A stretch of DNA of 64,000 bases from Coriolopsis trogii (taxonomy: Eukaryota > Basidiomycota > Agaricomycetes > Polyporales > Polyporaceae): the NCBI GenBank assembly GCA_020543525.1, contig JAHYIO010000005.1, forward strand, positions 806,001-870,000, read 5' to 3'. Each line of letters begins with the position of its first letter. Position 1 is the stretch's first letter. Below, in pieces: positions 12,116-23,918 of this stretch. The notes under the pieces are model-generated. The model saw only the letters and a list, made by a program, of their open reading frames with translations, did not search any database and was not told the DNA's origin. Position numbers and translations under genes: made by a program.

Positions 12116-12535
12116 TCAGTCTTCAGTCATCACATGCTCGTACTCCCACTCCATATAATCGTCTTCGCTTTCTGGTTCCTCCCCCATATCGACATCCTCG
12201 TCTCCGGCTCTCCCAGATTCCTCTTCTGGGTCGTCGACGGCCATCTCATTCTCCACAACCCACATTGGGTCATCGTCGTTCGTCCCCGAATGGGCGACGT
12301 TCGCCCCGCCCGCTGTGTTTGCCCCGCCCGCTGTGTTTGCCCCGCCCGCTGTGTGTGCCCCACCCGCTGTGTTTGCCCCGCCCGCTGTGTGTGCCCCGCC
12401 TGCTGTGTTTGCCCCGCCCGCTGTGTGTGCCCCGCCCGCTGTACTCGCCCCACCCGCTGAGTTCGCCCCTGCGGGGTTCGGGCCGAGTAGAGCCGTGATG
12501 TGATTGGTCGCGGTAATCGTAGGCGGGGCTTGCAT
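12116..12535 (-). CDS. Acidic protein with Ala-Xaa-Thr-Ala-Gly-Gly repeats
   Basis: From the ATG at 12535 the frame encodes about 139 residues. Nine hexapeptide units (ANSAGG, ASTAGG, AHTAGG, ANTAGG and so on) are followed by a strongly acidic tail (NDDDPMWVVENE, EPESEDDYMEWEYE). The frame stays open upstream to 12751 and reads like exon sequence, so the true start may be upstream or beyond an intron. I recognise no family; such acidic tails occur in nuclear proteins. The copia element sits about 30 bp past its stop and probably disrupts the 3' UTR. Confidence 0.5.
   Translation of the reverse strand: MQAPPTITATNHITALLGPNPAGANSAGGASTAGGAHTAGGANTAGGAHTAGGANTAGGAHTAGGANTAGGANTAGGANVAHSGTNDDDPMWVVENEMAVDDPEEESGRAGDEDVDMGEEPESEDDYMEWEYEHVMTED
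12300..12462 (-). repeat. 18-bp tandem repeat, about 9 units, coding
   Basis: Units around CCCCGCCCGCTGTGTTTG on the plus strand. Length is a multiple of three, so unit number can change without breaking the minus-strand frame. Alternation of TTTG and TGTG variants gives the alternating Asn/His at position 2. Confidence 0.9.
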
Positions 12536-12957
12536 GATGTCTAGTCGTCGCGCTGATTGGCTTGCCGACGTTGTCGCGGAGTGGGTAGGTAGCAGTGCAA
12601 GTAAGGACGGCTGGTGGTGAGGGATGAGCGACGCGTGAATGTCCAGCTGCAGGCGCGCGTTCACTTCTGCAGCTGCTACCGCAGTGTACTTACCCACCGT
12701 CCGGGCCCTTGCTTCGCACTGACTTCGCACTGACTTCCCGACCTTACTCAATCCTTCCTCCTCGTGATTGATCCTATAGACTGGAATCTGGTAAATTAGA
12801 CTTTGCGGGGGTGGCTGTGTTGATCGCGCGAGGAGTATCCGATCTGCTAGCGACTATTAGCGCCCTTTACTGTCAGTCACGAATACTATACATACGCGTA
12901 TTAGCTACAAAGGGGCACTGGCAATTGGGGGAGGTGATAGGAGTGATATGCGACATA

Positions 12958-13380
12958 CCATTCCATACACAGTATACTGGTGCTACCATATACCATATAT
13001 GGATGCACAGATTGCACATTCTGCCCATGTTGCCCACCGTGAAAACGGGACTTTGCCCGTCGTGATAGTATCACGGCGGACAAAGGTTGGGGTGCAGGAA
13101 TGAGGAATTACCTGGTCTTCCATATATGGAATGTACTGGTGCTACTACATACCATATATGGACGGACAGGATATCATTTCGCCCCCCACGCAAACGCGAC
13201 TTTGCCCGTCGTGTAACGGTGGGCCTCGGTTGGAGGGAAGGAATGGGAGGGAAACGTTACCTAGCTTTCCATATATGTTTTGTGGTGCTATAACTTGCCG
13301 TATATGGACAGACACTCATGCAGTGACGAGCCTTCGCGGGGGTGGGATGCAAGCCAGGGGGCGAACTAGAACATACCAGT
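12958..13380. repeat. Three degenerate copies of a ~150-bp unit with CCATATATGG palindromes
   Basis: Each unit holds CCATATATGG-like palindromes flanking a TGGTGCTA core. Palindromes are at 12993, 13120, 13152, 13269 (CCATATATGT) and 13298 (CCGTATATGG). Units 1 and 2 also share GACTTTGCCCGTCGTG at about 13041 and 13199. CC(A/T)6GG is the consensus bound by MADS-box (SRF/Mcm1-type) proteins, so these could be binding sites, or stem-loop DNA of a decayed element. No gene seen. Confidence 0.7.
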
Positions 13381-15773
13381 CTATGGCACTCTGCTATGCG
13401 GAGCGCATCAGACAGGGACAACGTGAGATGCTGCACTCGCGCTACAGATATCATATCACACTCACCTAACACATCTACAGTGTTGTTCGACTCCAGGTGT
13501 TGGTATTGGCGAGGTGACCCCCCGTCAGCGATTGGGCGGGGCAGGGCCACAATGTCGGCGTGAATATGGCATGAATGGGCTTAACGGCCCATGGCTACCA
13601 CAGAAGCAAAAGGCACCAGGGTAGATGTACTGGCTGTCAAGCATAGGATTGTGATCCCGTACGCCTTCGGGGTCAATAACAACAGCGGCCGGAGCCCGGC
13701 CATGTATTGAACAGACTCCAAGAGATGACCTGACGTTGTTGGTGAACAAATTTTCATGCCAGGGCGAGGTTGAGCCAGTTGTTGGCCCTTATACAAGCCA
13801 AGAGGGTGTTCCGATCGCAGGCGGATAGGATAAGGACGAGAACGTCGTAGTCCAGTAGTCGCAGCGACATAGCAGTGCCAGACGATCCAGCCGTCTGATA
13901 ACATTAGCATACACCAGCTACCAAAGCCCTAGTACTCACAGTCGTTGCACAGTGATACATCTAGATGTGGCAAGATGTAGCCTGGTGATGGACGGTGAAC
14001 ATGTAGGAATGAAGGATGCGGTCGAGTCCTGTACGGATACTCGGCAGCGACTGTGTCTGCTGCCAGGCTTCAGCCGTTCACTTGCATAGGTTACGTCTTC
14101 CGTCGCGAAGTCCGCAAGCCCAAGCGTGAGATCGTCAATACTATATGGCAGATTTCCGTGAGCATCTGTAAGATGGAGTAACTTTGACACATACTAGTTG
14201 CAGTCATCACCACCGATGGCATAGGAACCGTTATCCCTGAGCGTGCGTCTGCACTGTGCAGTTTGCTGGGCTATTATAAAGGTGAGCAGTTTTCTCCCCT
14301 GGCCTCCGCGTAACACGACACGTCACGAAAACGCCCCTCATCAGATCTCAATTCCAAGTTCAAATCTGCGTCAAGGCCGATAGGAGATCTTCAGAGCAGA
14401 TCCATACTTTGCTAAAACGGATATGGAGAGAGGTCTTACCGGAAGACTCACAATCCTCAGCTGCGACCATCTGCCACCGCTGCCATTGCCGCCAACACCT
14501 CGCCGTTGTGGTTGTGGCGCTGGCACCTGAAATTGTTGAGGCGCTCATAGTGCAGCGTGTGGAAGGAAGCAAGGGGAACAAGTAGTTTGCTTATATATCG
14601 CAATGAATATCGACAACCAGACCAAACTCTAGTACTACAAAACAGTATCTGGGTGCATTGAGTAAGCATTGTGCGTCGAAGTGCAGTCTCGACATGACAA
14701 GAAAGAGACTCACATCAATCATACTCGTCGATGAGCGGTTCCCATTCTTGCACAAAATGTGCCAAGGAATGGTGCATGGAAAGCGATCTTGGCCTCGTGC
14801 GATTTGATGTACTGTTAGATCGGGATTCTCGGAGATGACAGTGCGCCGTCGTCGCTATCGCACTGCCACGCACATTGAAACCCTGCTGCCGCCGCAGCAC
14901 ATTGAAACCCTGCTGCCGCCGCAAGGATTCGTATGGAAGGGCACAGGAGTAAATGTCACAGACTGGGGAAAGCAGCAAGGGGCGCACATCTCCGAACCTC
15001 TGAGCGATCCGAAGTTGTGCTTTCAAGTTCCTGTCGAGGACCTTCGGAGGGTAAGCAGCCCCGATACGATACGAATGAGTTTCCAGCTGACTTTGACCTC
15101 GTCGCGTCTTTGGACCAAAACTGCAGGTGAAATGGCGACATGTGGCTGTACGACTGTTTTTGTTGTGCTAGTCGTCGCCGGTATCGATGCCTGCTGCCAC
15201 CGAGAATCCAGAGCCAAGTCGGCCGACACAGCATATGTTAGGTGAATCGTAAATCTGGAATGATAGATCCCGAATGTGAGAGACCGAAAAGAGGGGGCAA
15301 GGCTTCGAGCTTTGGCTATCCGGGATTGTGCTGTCGAAGTCTTGTGGCTCGCCGAACAGCAATCCCACGTAAGCTCTTGCGTTCAAAGGATTTGCTACCA
15401 CAGGGGCCTGAATGAGGATGCAGTGCGAGGACTCACTGTGTGTGATGCCATTCGCGTAGTCACCGTGCACGAAACTATCCTCGGATTGAATGTCATGTGG
15501 GGTCAGCTTGCACAATCAGCCTGGGGTCACATACCGTCTATTGACAACGCAAGATATTCTCGATGCATACCATACGGAGTCGATGGTAGTAAGATGTGAA
15601 GGGCAGCGGAGTCGTGCAAACTCGCAATCCCAGCATCACCGTGTGACACTGCCACGCAATCCGCCTGTCACGTGATCCCCAGATTGCACCCATCTCAACA
15701 AGCGCGGTATAAAATCGCACAACCCACGATATCACATTTCCTACTGCCAAAACACCTCGTCGCATCAATCTAG
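13381..15773. other. No confident gene; possible gene relics on the minus strand
   Basis: Minus-strand 13910-13860 reads LMLSDGWIVWHCYV, close to the DAVVIYRCYVVWHS segment of the 7-TM gene at 55.5 kb, but the rest cannot be assembled. A frame at 14190-13936 and another at 15515-15168 read like exons but lack partners. Confidence 0.35.
14871..14924. repeat. Two tandem copies of a 27-bp unit
   Basis: CACATTGAAACCCTGCTGCC plus GCCGCAG, repeated once with one change at the last base. Confidence 0.9.
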
Positions 15774-16876
15774 CTACTCTAGCAGTCCCGCAGCATCCAA
15801 CTTCTCGGCGATGGCCTCGCGTCTAGCTCCAATCGCCAAGCCATACTCCTCCAAGACGTCAACATTCAATCCTATCAACACGTGTGCAAGGTCTACGTCT
15901 TCATGAGCACCCCGAAAGCGGTCACCTTCAGCCCAGGGTGCGCTCATGTACTCCCACAAGATGTCCCTCAAGGTCTCCATCCTCACCATGAGAAGCTTAA
16001 GCGAACATATGCCCTGCGACAGCTGCGCGAGTGCCGCGCAGAGGTCAACAACCTTGACTCTCTGGCACTGGAGCTCCTTGTCCGAGTCGGAGGCGAGCCT
16101 CTCGAAGAGGTTGAGGAGTTCCGTGGCGGTCGCTATAACGCGTTCCATCTCCGCACTGATGAAGCGCGAGGAGTCTTGAGTGGACGCCGAAGACATGGCC
16201 ACGACGGGCTCGAAGGACAAGACAACCCGTCCGATCACAGGTGGAACGTGCGTGGCGAAGGAGGTTCCCACCATAACAGTACGGTATATAGCTGTGAGCC
16301 TATATATATGTACACATCAGCTATCGACCCGTACGCACGATACAGAACATACCTCGTCGCGGTAAGCTTGATGTGAGTGAGAAGGCGGTACAGTTCCAAC
16401 GACATGGAGCGGGACTTCTGGCTTATCGCCATCAGGAGTGCCACCTCTCCATAACCGTGCTTTTTGGGGGCGCTGTCTTCAGCGAGAAGGATGTATGCGT
16501 CGGCAGCCAGAGCAACGTCGGCGGCATCTGCAACCGCTAGGAAGAACATGGACGGTTCCATGGACCGCGAGAGGTCGGAAAGCTGTGCGATGTAGTAGCC
16601 TTGATGGGTGATGAGATTGAGGAGGGTGCTATTGACTGGGTGGGACGGGGCGCAGACAAAAGAGATGGTGGAAAGTGGCCAGGAAAGACAGACGGTTGCG
16701 AGGATCGCCTCCTCGATACTTCCAATTGAGGCCTGCACATGGGCGTCGGACATGTCGAGATGTAGATTGTTGACAGAGGACAGGAATGCCGGATACGGCG
16801 AGACGGCGTACAACAAAGGCAGAACAATGGTGTGGCATAGCACGACGAGGATGACTTCAGGCACGTATCGTTGCAT
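15774..16876 (-). CDS. Orphan family F4, left copy: protein with two N-terminal hydrophobic segments
   Basis: Two exons, 16876-16353 (524 nt) and 16299-15774 (526 nt), join to 349 residues across a 53-bp intron (GTATGT..TATAG). Residues about 8-27 (VILVVLCHTIVLPLLYAV) and about 55-72 (ILATVCLSWPLSTISFV) are hydrophobic, so it is probably membrane-anchored. The remainder is helical and ends AEKLDAAGLLE. The paralogue at 46344-47444 has the same intron position and a second exon of exactly 526 nt. Shared blocks include SPYPAFLSSVNNLHLD, CLSWPLSTI, DYILLAED-like, LSFEPVVAMSS and the C-terminal AVAE-like helix. A 5' UTR intron seems to precede the ATG in both genes. Function unknown; I know no named family. 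Confidence 0.85.
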
Positions 16877-18818
16877 CTGGGGACACTAATGAGAACGTTG
16901 ATACAGGGATATGCTGCCGCCTTACCTTGAGAGTGTGATTCTAGAAGAGGGTGCAGGAGAGAGCAGGACGAAAGGATGAGAGTGCAGACACGCCGTCCAG
17001 TGGCACATAAATATCGGCGGCTATCGTGTAGATGTCTTCGGAGGCCTCATGTTCGATCGAGATCTAATGGTGTCGCGGCCTGGGCAAGGCAAGGCTGAGT
17101 GATAATAAGCATTGAGGGAGATGATTATCGAGGCTATATAGACGAAGGATCAAGAGAGAATTGAAGAGAAGAGAGTTACTTTGCCGGCCGTGGGCGCGGA
17201 TTCAACGTCGAATGGCGGCTATGGTGAGGTAGACATACAAACTCAGCATTCAATATTCCGAATTTGAATCAAGAAGCCATACACTGCGCCACAAGTTAGT
17301 GGATTCATGACTAGCAGGACAACGAATGGGGAGCGAGGAAACGTACGTGCCTGTCGTCGGCTCTCTTGGAGATGTAAATCGACCCCCTATAGATGAAGTA
17401 AATATGAACTCAGCGGCGCTTTGAGCAGGCGACGCGAAAGTGTCCCCCAATAACCTGCATACGTATCCGACAACAATGCGCTCACCATATACTGGCCCCT
17501 GCCGACCGAATTCTCCCGTATCCACGCAGATGCCCACAGGGTAGTGGCTCTTCCAGGCTCAGGTCCGGTTACGGCTCTGGGAAGTTCCCTGCTATCCTTT
17601 GTTGAGTGGCAGGGGGCACCTTCGCTGAGGGGCACTAGCGAATGGCCATAGCCAGCAAAAAGCGAGGACTGGGTCTGAGTCGTCTGACGGATACCACCAC
17701 CGCCGCTCAGCGCTCAGCGCTCAGCGTCGAGCGCCCACAAATGAGCCGATTGCCAATATGGGAGATCGCCCCCGCGTGCAGTCTGCCCCGTCATCCATCA
17801 AGTCCTACGACGCCAACCCTCCTGACGCATACAACATTCGCTAGGTACACCAATTAAGACTGTATTCGGGGACTTGCCGACGCCTAGTATTCTCATCCAA
17901 GCACTGATGCATCACTCCCCGCTTTGGGGGAACGTCCAAGCTCTGAAAAAGATGCTAATTGAGGTGGAGAAGAATCTGAAAGTCCTTCAGGATGCTCATT
18001 CCTACATTTAGAAGGAGGTGACATAACTCGAAGTTCGATGCATCCTGACGGGCGAATACCATCGGCTTATGGAGCGGAGCCCCACTATCAAGGCGGCACC
18101 GGCATGCTCGAGGCCGGCAACGTACACGGTCCAAGGGATCAAGTGAAACCACGTCGCTTCAAGAGTATGCTGACTGTTTGCTATCTGTATGCTCTCTTCG
18201 CCCGTTGTTTGCGTGGAGGTCAGAGCCGAATACCGCCGCCGCTACACGACTATCCAGAGCTATGTCCCATGCGGCCGTGCATTCTCTCTAAATACCTTTC
18301 GATAATCCTGCGGGAGCAGACATACAGGATTGAATATCCTACCCATGCGAGCTATTCAAAAGCCAATGCCTTCGTGCTTGACAAGCGGTAAGAATAGTGA
18401 GAGCGAGGAAGGAAAATAATTGGACCCGAAGGAGTGTGGCTGTAGGCTACCGTGATCAACACGTGGCTTAAGGAGTGTACGGACAGAGAGCGCCGGGAGT
18501 ATAAACGTACAGGGGGAATGATACTACGGTACACATAAATGGCAGGAGACAGGGGGGAAGGCGAGTGGGCTGAATGGAGCCCGTAGAACATGTCATATCA
18601 ATGACATAACGGCATACAGCAGCCGATCGAGAAGATGCATAGGGGGGACGGACAAGGAATGAGAACATATGAAGGAGAGACATATTGGGATAGAGGAGGT
18701 TGCAAGCGGAGTGCATGAGCGAAAACTAGACATAGCTGGAAGGAGATGCTTCGGTAAGAGAGGACGGGAGGGCAAACGTTCGTTCGCGCGCACGCATGTT
18801 CAAGCCGCCGGTTGAGAT
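16877..18818. other. No supported gene
   Basis: Contains the leader of the F4 gene (about 16877-16990). A minus-strand open stretch at 17635-17250 has donor and acceptor signals but no ATG. Short GCTCAGC repeats at 17705-17732. Confidence 0.4.
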
Positions 18819-21590
18819 CTAGAAGCAATCGTGAGCAAGGTTGCAAGCCTGAGGGAGGTGGACGTACGCGTAGTTCTGGATTTCCGCCGAATGGTTGAAG
18901 TCGTAGGTGTCGTCCATCCTGGCGCGGAGAATGTCCCGGTGGTAAGGTGTCAACGAGTTCAACCACTGCTTGTCGTAAGCGTTCCAAGGGAGACCGCGAA
19001 CAGGAGGACGATGCATCGACACAACTGAGGACGGAGACCGAGCGTGAGGTTGCGCGCCGCTCATGCTGCCAAGGCGGGCGATACCGTACACCCTGTCGAA
19101 CAAACGTAACCAGGGAGCCAGAATCGGGTTCCTCCACGGCTTCCGCAAGATGCGGTAATGCAAAGTACCGTTGGGTTCGTGATCGGACTCGTCTGAGCTC
19201 ATACCGTGGGGACCGAGAGATTGTAAAATGGGGATATGAACTGTCAGTTCCGGGAACAAGGCAGCCGCTGCGAGATGTCAATGCCAAAGCTGGAACAGGG
19301 TCAGCCGGGTCGAGTAGAAGGGGACCAAGTAGACGTACGTTGCGCTGGCATTCGGACCGGTTTGCAGACTTCCTACGTCGCTCCACAGCTGCCGCACCTT
19401 CCGTAGATTGCTGGTAATCACGGCACAGGTACCTCAGGTGACTCTGGAAGACCTTCCGGAGCTGCTCCTCATCCACAGTAGGGTGGAGGGTCAAGTAGTG
19501 AGTGACAAACAGTTCAACAACTGCAGCATTCCAGGGGGAAGAAACACTGCCGGACAGGTCAACGCGGAAGTCCTCGATCGTGCATGGGGGTCCCGTCAAT
19601 GGGTCGTAGTCCTCTACATCAGCGTCGGCCGCGATGGCTGCATCGGGAATGGGATCCTTGGACGACTTCTGCCCCATGAGATCCCTCAGAGCCTTCCTGA
19701 CCTCCGCCTATCATACGACGTACAACTCATCAGCCAGATCGACTATAAAGAAACAGTTGTAGAACTTACAAGGAAGGCATTCAGAACTGGGTCGCGAGAG
19801 GCAGGGAGCGCCGTCGGCTCGGGATCGCGAGCATGCCTCCGCCAAAGCCTGGCCGTGGTGGCAGCATCGGGCGTTCCCGGACTAGCATTGCCTTTCTGAG
19901 GCGTGGAATAAGCCTCCGGCGTCTCATTCGCTTTGGCTGCAGCGAAACCGCGCGCCTGCATGGTTGAGAAGAACTGGGTCTGCTCGCCCACCAGAGAGAC
20001 AAGCCTGCCCATGCTGTTGTTCAATTGACGGAGGGAGAGCTGAATGTCTGCTAGTTCCGCTTGAGTCACAAACGACTAGAGGGCGTCATCTTAGTAATGA
20101 GAGCCCAACAGCGTGCGAGAATAGCTCACCGATGGAGTGGGTGTAGTAACACGACCTGCATGCTTGTTTCGCGGGAGTGGTGGGTGCCGGCTGCCGGCGG
20201 GGGGAGTAGACTCGTCATCCATCTCCGATACGCCGGGAGTCTCCTCGCGGCGAGGAGCCGCTGGCGTCTCCCGTTCTTTACCCTTTCTGGAGCTCTGCGG
20301 TTCAATATCCTCCATCTGGTCATCCGAGCTTGGTTCATCGTTACGACGTTGGGGCTTCTTAAGTGGATGTACACCCTTACGAGGAGCGCGAGGGTTTGAT
20401 CCGTTACCTTGGCCGCTCGTCAGCGCAGCGGTCGCGTAGGCCCGACCCCTCGCATCCGCGTCGGGACCCACAGCCCGCTGAGAAGCCTCGTCCTCCTCCT
20501 CTTCAATCTCGTCCATGAGCTGCCGGCGTGAATCGCGTCCTGCAGAGCGAGAAGTCGACGGACGTTTTCCCAACGTACTGGTTACTCCAACGCTTCCTTG
20601 ACCTGCGGTTGTTTGTCAGTCAGCGGTCGCCGAGATGGACTCATCAAGACACGCACCGGGGGGCGCTGAGATAGCCCTTTGATTGACAATGCCGTTGGTG
20701 ACGGGACCAACAGACGACAAACCACTGAGGGTCAACGTATTGCTAGTGCGTCTGTTGAACAGGGAAAAATCGGGGTACATGGCAGCGAAACCAGGCTGGT
20801 CAGGACCTTCTGGCCCAAGAGGCGGATCATCGCGAGCATTTCTCTTGCGCTTAAATTGAGTCGGGATGTCCTTGCCCTGCATGTCATGGTCGGCGTCTTC
20901 GCCGTCCGTCTCCGGCTGGGCCCTCTTCGTACGGGTAAAGAAACTATGTGACTAGATCGGTACTGTGCTCATGCACCGAAGAGAAATGCGCGCATACCTT
21001 CCGGGCATAGAGTACCTTGCTGCGAGGCCCTCGAAGTACTCATGCATGGCTACCAATATGCAAGAAAATCAATATCATGTCAAAGGGGAACGCTGATTCT
21101 ACGCACATCGATCGTCTGGACCAAAGGTGATAGTGGGTCCGGATGGACCGGCGCTGATGGTGAGTGTGCCAGTACCGTGGAGTCCGCCTGATCCAGCGGT
21201 GACAGTCCCTGCGCCGTCGGAGAAACCGCTTTCACCATTGACGGGACCGCCAGACCCAGGACCGACGCCGACGGTGTTTGCGCCCTGTGAGGGACCGCCT
21301 GCACCATCGACGGAACCGCTAGACCCTGCGCCGTTGAAGCGTCTGTCTGGGTTTGCGAGGCTGCCTGTGCCTGCGCGACTAATCAGCATCGTCAGGAGTG
21401 CACAAGTGAAAAATCACCACTGACCAGGACTACCGGGAGGTGTTGTGGAAGCTCCCGTTACCACATTCATCAGGCGACGGGTAAGCCTATCTAAGGATGG
21501 ATCATTCAAGCTGTGCTCGTCCCTCAATACTTGATACTCACTATTGAGTATCGCGTGCGCATTCTGCGTCGCGTTATTGCCGTCGGTCAT
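18819..21590 (-). CDS. Multi-exon protein with C-terminal GMSSDESDHE domain
   Basis: Start ATG at 21590 (MTDGNNATQNAH). Exons then encode a Gly/Ser-rich segment, a nuclear-type basic and acidic linker (KRAQPETDGED, FKRKRNARDD, RRQLMDEIEEEEDE), a helical part (QAELADIQLSLRQLNNSMGRL), LHPTVDEEQLRKVFQSHLRY, and after an intron at about 19310-19260 the C-terminal block GMSSDESDHE..RILRKPWR..WLRLFDRVYG..GLPWNAYDKQWL..YDFNHSAE. I recall this last block from many multi-copy hypothetical proteins of agaricomycetes; its function is not known and a mobile-element link is possible. Estimated length about 700 residues. It has no mirror partner on the right side, so it may have inserted later. Confidence 0.75.
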
Positions 21591-22226
21591 GACTGCGCGA
21601 GAAAGGTTGAGTGAGGAGGTGTTGTGGTGTGGAGGCTCGTAGGAGTTTTGGTGTTGAGCTTTCGGCAGCAACTACTCAGGCTTTATGGTCCTAGAGCAGA
21701 CAACGGCAGAGTATTTTCCACGCCTCTCAGTCCTCGAGTCGCTCCCCATGCTCGATTATGAACAAAGGAGTAGGAGGGACAGACTAATCGAGGCCGACAT
21801 CGGAGCAGTACAAAGCTGCCTGAACAGAGAAGTCGTGCGGCACAGGCACAATGCAGGATTCAGGTGAATGGTATCGAGGTGGTGAAGGGACATTGACGGG
21901 TTGCGAAGTGAAGGGAGGTGCGTCATTCATGACTTTGGGGGCAGGCGACCACAATGCATCCGATAGATGGGCGCCAGTGGTCGCAGCACCAATTTCGAAT
22001 TTGGGCCTGCCATGGTGATGGGCGCCACACGGGTGTCCGGGAGCGAATGTATCTCAACCCAGAGGAGGCAGCTACACGACGACAAGAATACATTGCAAGA
22101 AACGGACGGTACACGCTGATCTACGATATGTTCAGAGAAGAAGTCCTGCCCATATGTTGGCCTCCAGAAACCCTCTCCCAGTATCATGCTGGGGCTAGCA
22201 AAAGGCCGGTCTCAGCGATGAAACGT

Positions 22227-23576
22227 TCAGCAGTCTCGATGATTGGCCCCGACGCCTTGCAGCGCAACGTCAACCAACATGTCGTTGTGGTGAGTCGTGT
22301 CAACGCTCACCTCAATGATGACATGGCTAAGCTTCGTCAGCGCTTCGTATTCTGCGAAGGCCACGTACATCGAGTCGAGCGAAATTTCCTCGTGGTTGGC
22401 ACCGGCTTGACAAACGCAAATGGCGCTCGGAGTCCCAAGCGCGTATTCGAGCAAGGCCTAGAGTAATCATAAAGATGAGTCGAGGTTGTCAAGAAGACCT
22501 CTGATGTGTCCTACCCTCATCAAGCCCAACGCATTGTCATGGTCAGCCTTTTGGGCTTCGATGAGCCGGAGAGCAGAATCGAGTTGCGCTGCCGTGGCTT
22601 CGCAATCTTCCACCCGCACGCGCTGATCTGGGGAGGCAAACCAGCTTGTCGCAAGGTTGTCGCCAGATGCGAGGGCCTCGTCGACGAGGGTGACGCGTTC
22701 TTCAGAGTGTCGCCGAAGACGTTCAACGACAGGAGCGATTTGACGCTCAAAATTCTGCGCAGGAATGCGTCGATCGCGGATCAAACGCAAGCACTTCTTC
22801 AGGTCCTCCTTTGCAACGATGTCAGTGGAGGCTGCTGTTGAGCATCAAAGAGTCTCACCTCATCCGCCAGGATGTAGAAGCATTTTTTGTACTGACTGAA
22901 CCCCTCCCTGATCCTGTTGACGTCATTCAACAGCTTGTCCTTGACACGTCCAAGCTCAGGCTTGTGCTCGCGGAGGAAGATGACATCCGGAATCGTTAGG
23001 GCATTGCTCATGATAAGCCTAGCCTCCATGTCGCAGAACTAGGGAATGGTGAGTGCTAACAGCGAGTACAAGGCAGGAATCTAGGCGTACTTGATCATAT
23101 AGGGTTTGGACCTTGTTAACGTTCTTCACAGCCCGAACGATGAGGGAGAGCAGCAAGCCGGTGGCACAACGCGAAGCAACTCCGGGAGGCTGTATCTTTC
23201 CGCCGGGGCCACTACTAGTACTATCTTCTGCATGCCCCACGCCTCCCGGACGGCCATAGAACATTCGTAAGTCGTGCGAAAACAGGCGCAGCTTCGAACG
23301 CAGCTCATCGACGTGGGCATGGTTGTGGCCAGCAAGTCGGGCTGCGAGGATGGACGACCACATCTCCATGTCTTCTGGGAGGTTAAACGTCTCACGAAGC
23401 CTACATGGAGACAGGTTGTCATTGCCAGTTGCGTTACTCAGGACATGCGGGTAACGACCAAGCGGATCTCGAACTTACGCTGTAATCGTCGCCTCAACAT
23501 TCTCGGCCGTGGCACGAAGGGCGTCTTCTTTGGCCATGATGCGGTCCATCGCCTCTTCCGGGGTGAGATAGGACAT
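22227..23576 (-). CDS. Orphan family F3, left copy: helical/coiled-coil protein
   Basis: Five exons: 23576-23479 (98 nt), 23400-23091 (310), 23038-22859 (180), 22808-22515 (294), 22457-22227 (231 if unspliced), about 370 residues. It starts MSYLTPEEAMDRIMAKEDAL and continues LRETFNLPEDMEMWSSIL; most of it is charged amphipathic helix, with no membrane segment or signal peptide. The paralogue at 37200-38663 shares exons of 98, 180 and 294 nt at the same phases, plus matching blocks such as LRETF/LREEY, DMEARL/DMRYQA and EEISLDSMY/EELTLDRME. Intact here. It lies tail-side of F2 on the same strand, 343 bp away. Function unknown. Confidence 0.85.
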
Positions 23577-23918
23577 GGCAGTGGGGTGAACTTGATGAAA
23601 AGAAGGAAAAGGATGAGCAGGAGGGTAAATTCGGTCGTTCAGCTACGTTAGAATGGTACTAGAAAGGAGGCAAGACGAGGCATCAAGCCGCTTGCCAATG
23701 ATATAGGAATGTGCCACTCGCCGGACCCTTCTCGACCGTGACACTTGCCACGAGGCCCCTAGAGAGTCCTCCCTGCAATCAACATCTAGATATAGCTCGA
23801 CATCCGCAAAGATGTATCATGTATCAATCGGTAAGAATGCGCTTCGAGGCCTGCTATCCCATTGTCTCACCGGGCCCGAAGGGTGATTTATCATTATAAA
23901 CATCGACAAAACTGTAGA

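Noticed and set aside
12037..12503. Plus-strand Cys/Pro-rich repeat frames
   Set aside because: Shadows of the minus-strand hexapeptide repeat; the acidic minus-strand tail makes that strand the coding one.
21954..22466. 170-codon plus-strand frame
   Set aside because: Antisense to the last F3 exon, which is supported by its right-arm paralogue.
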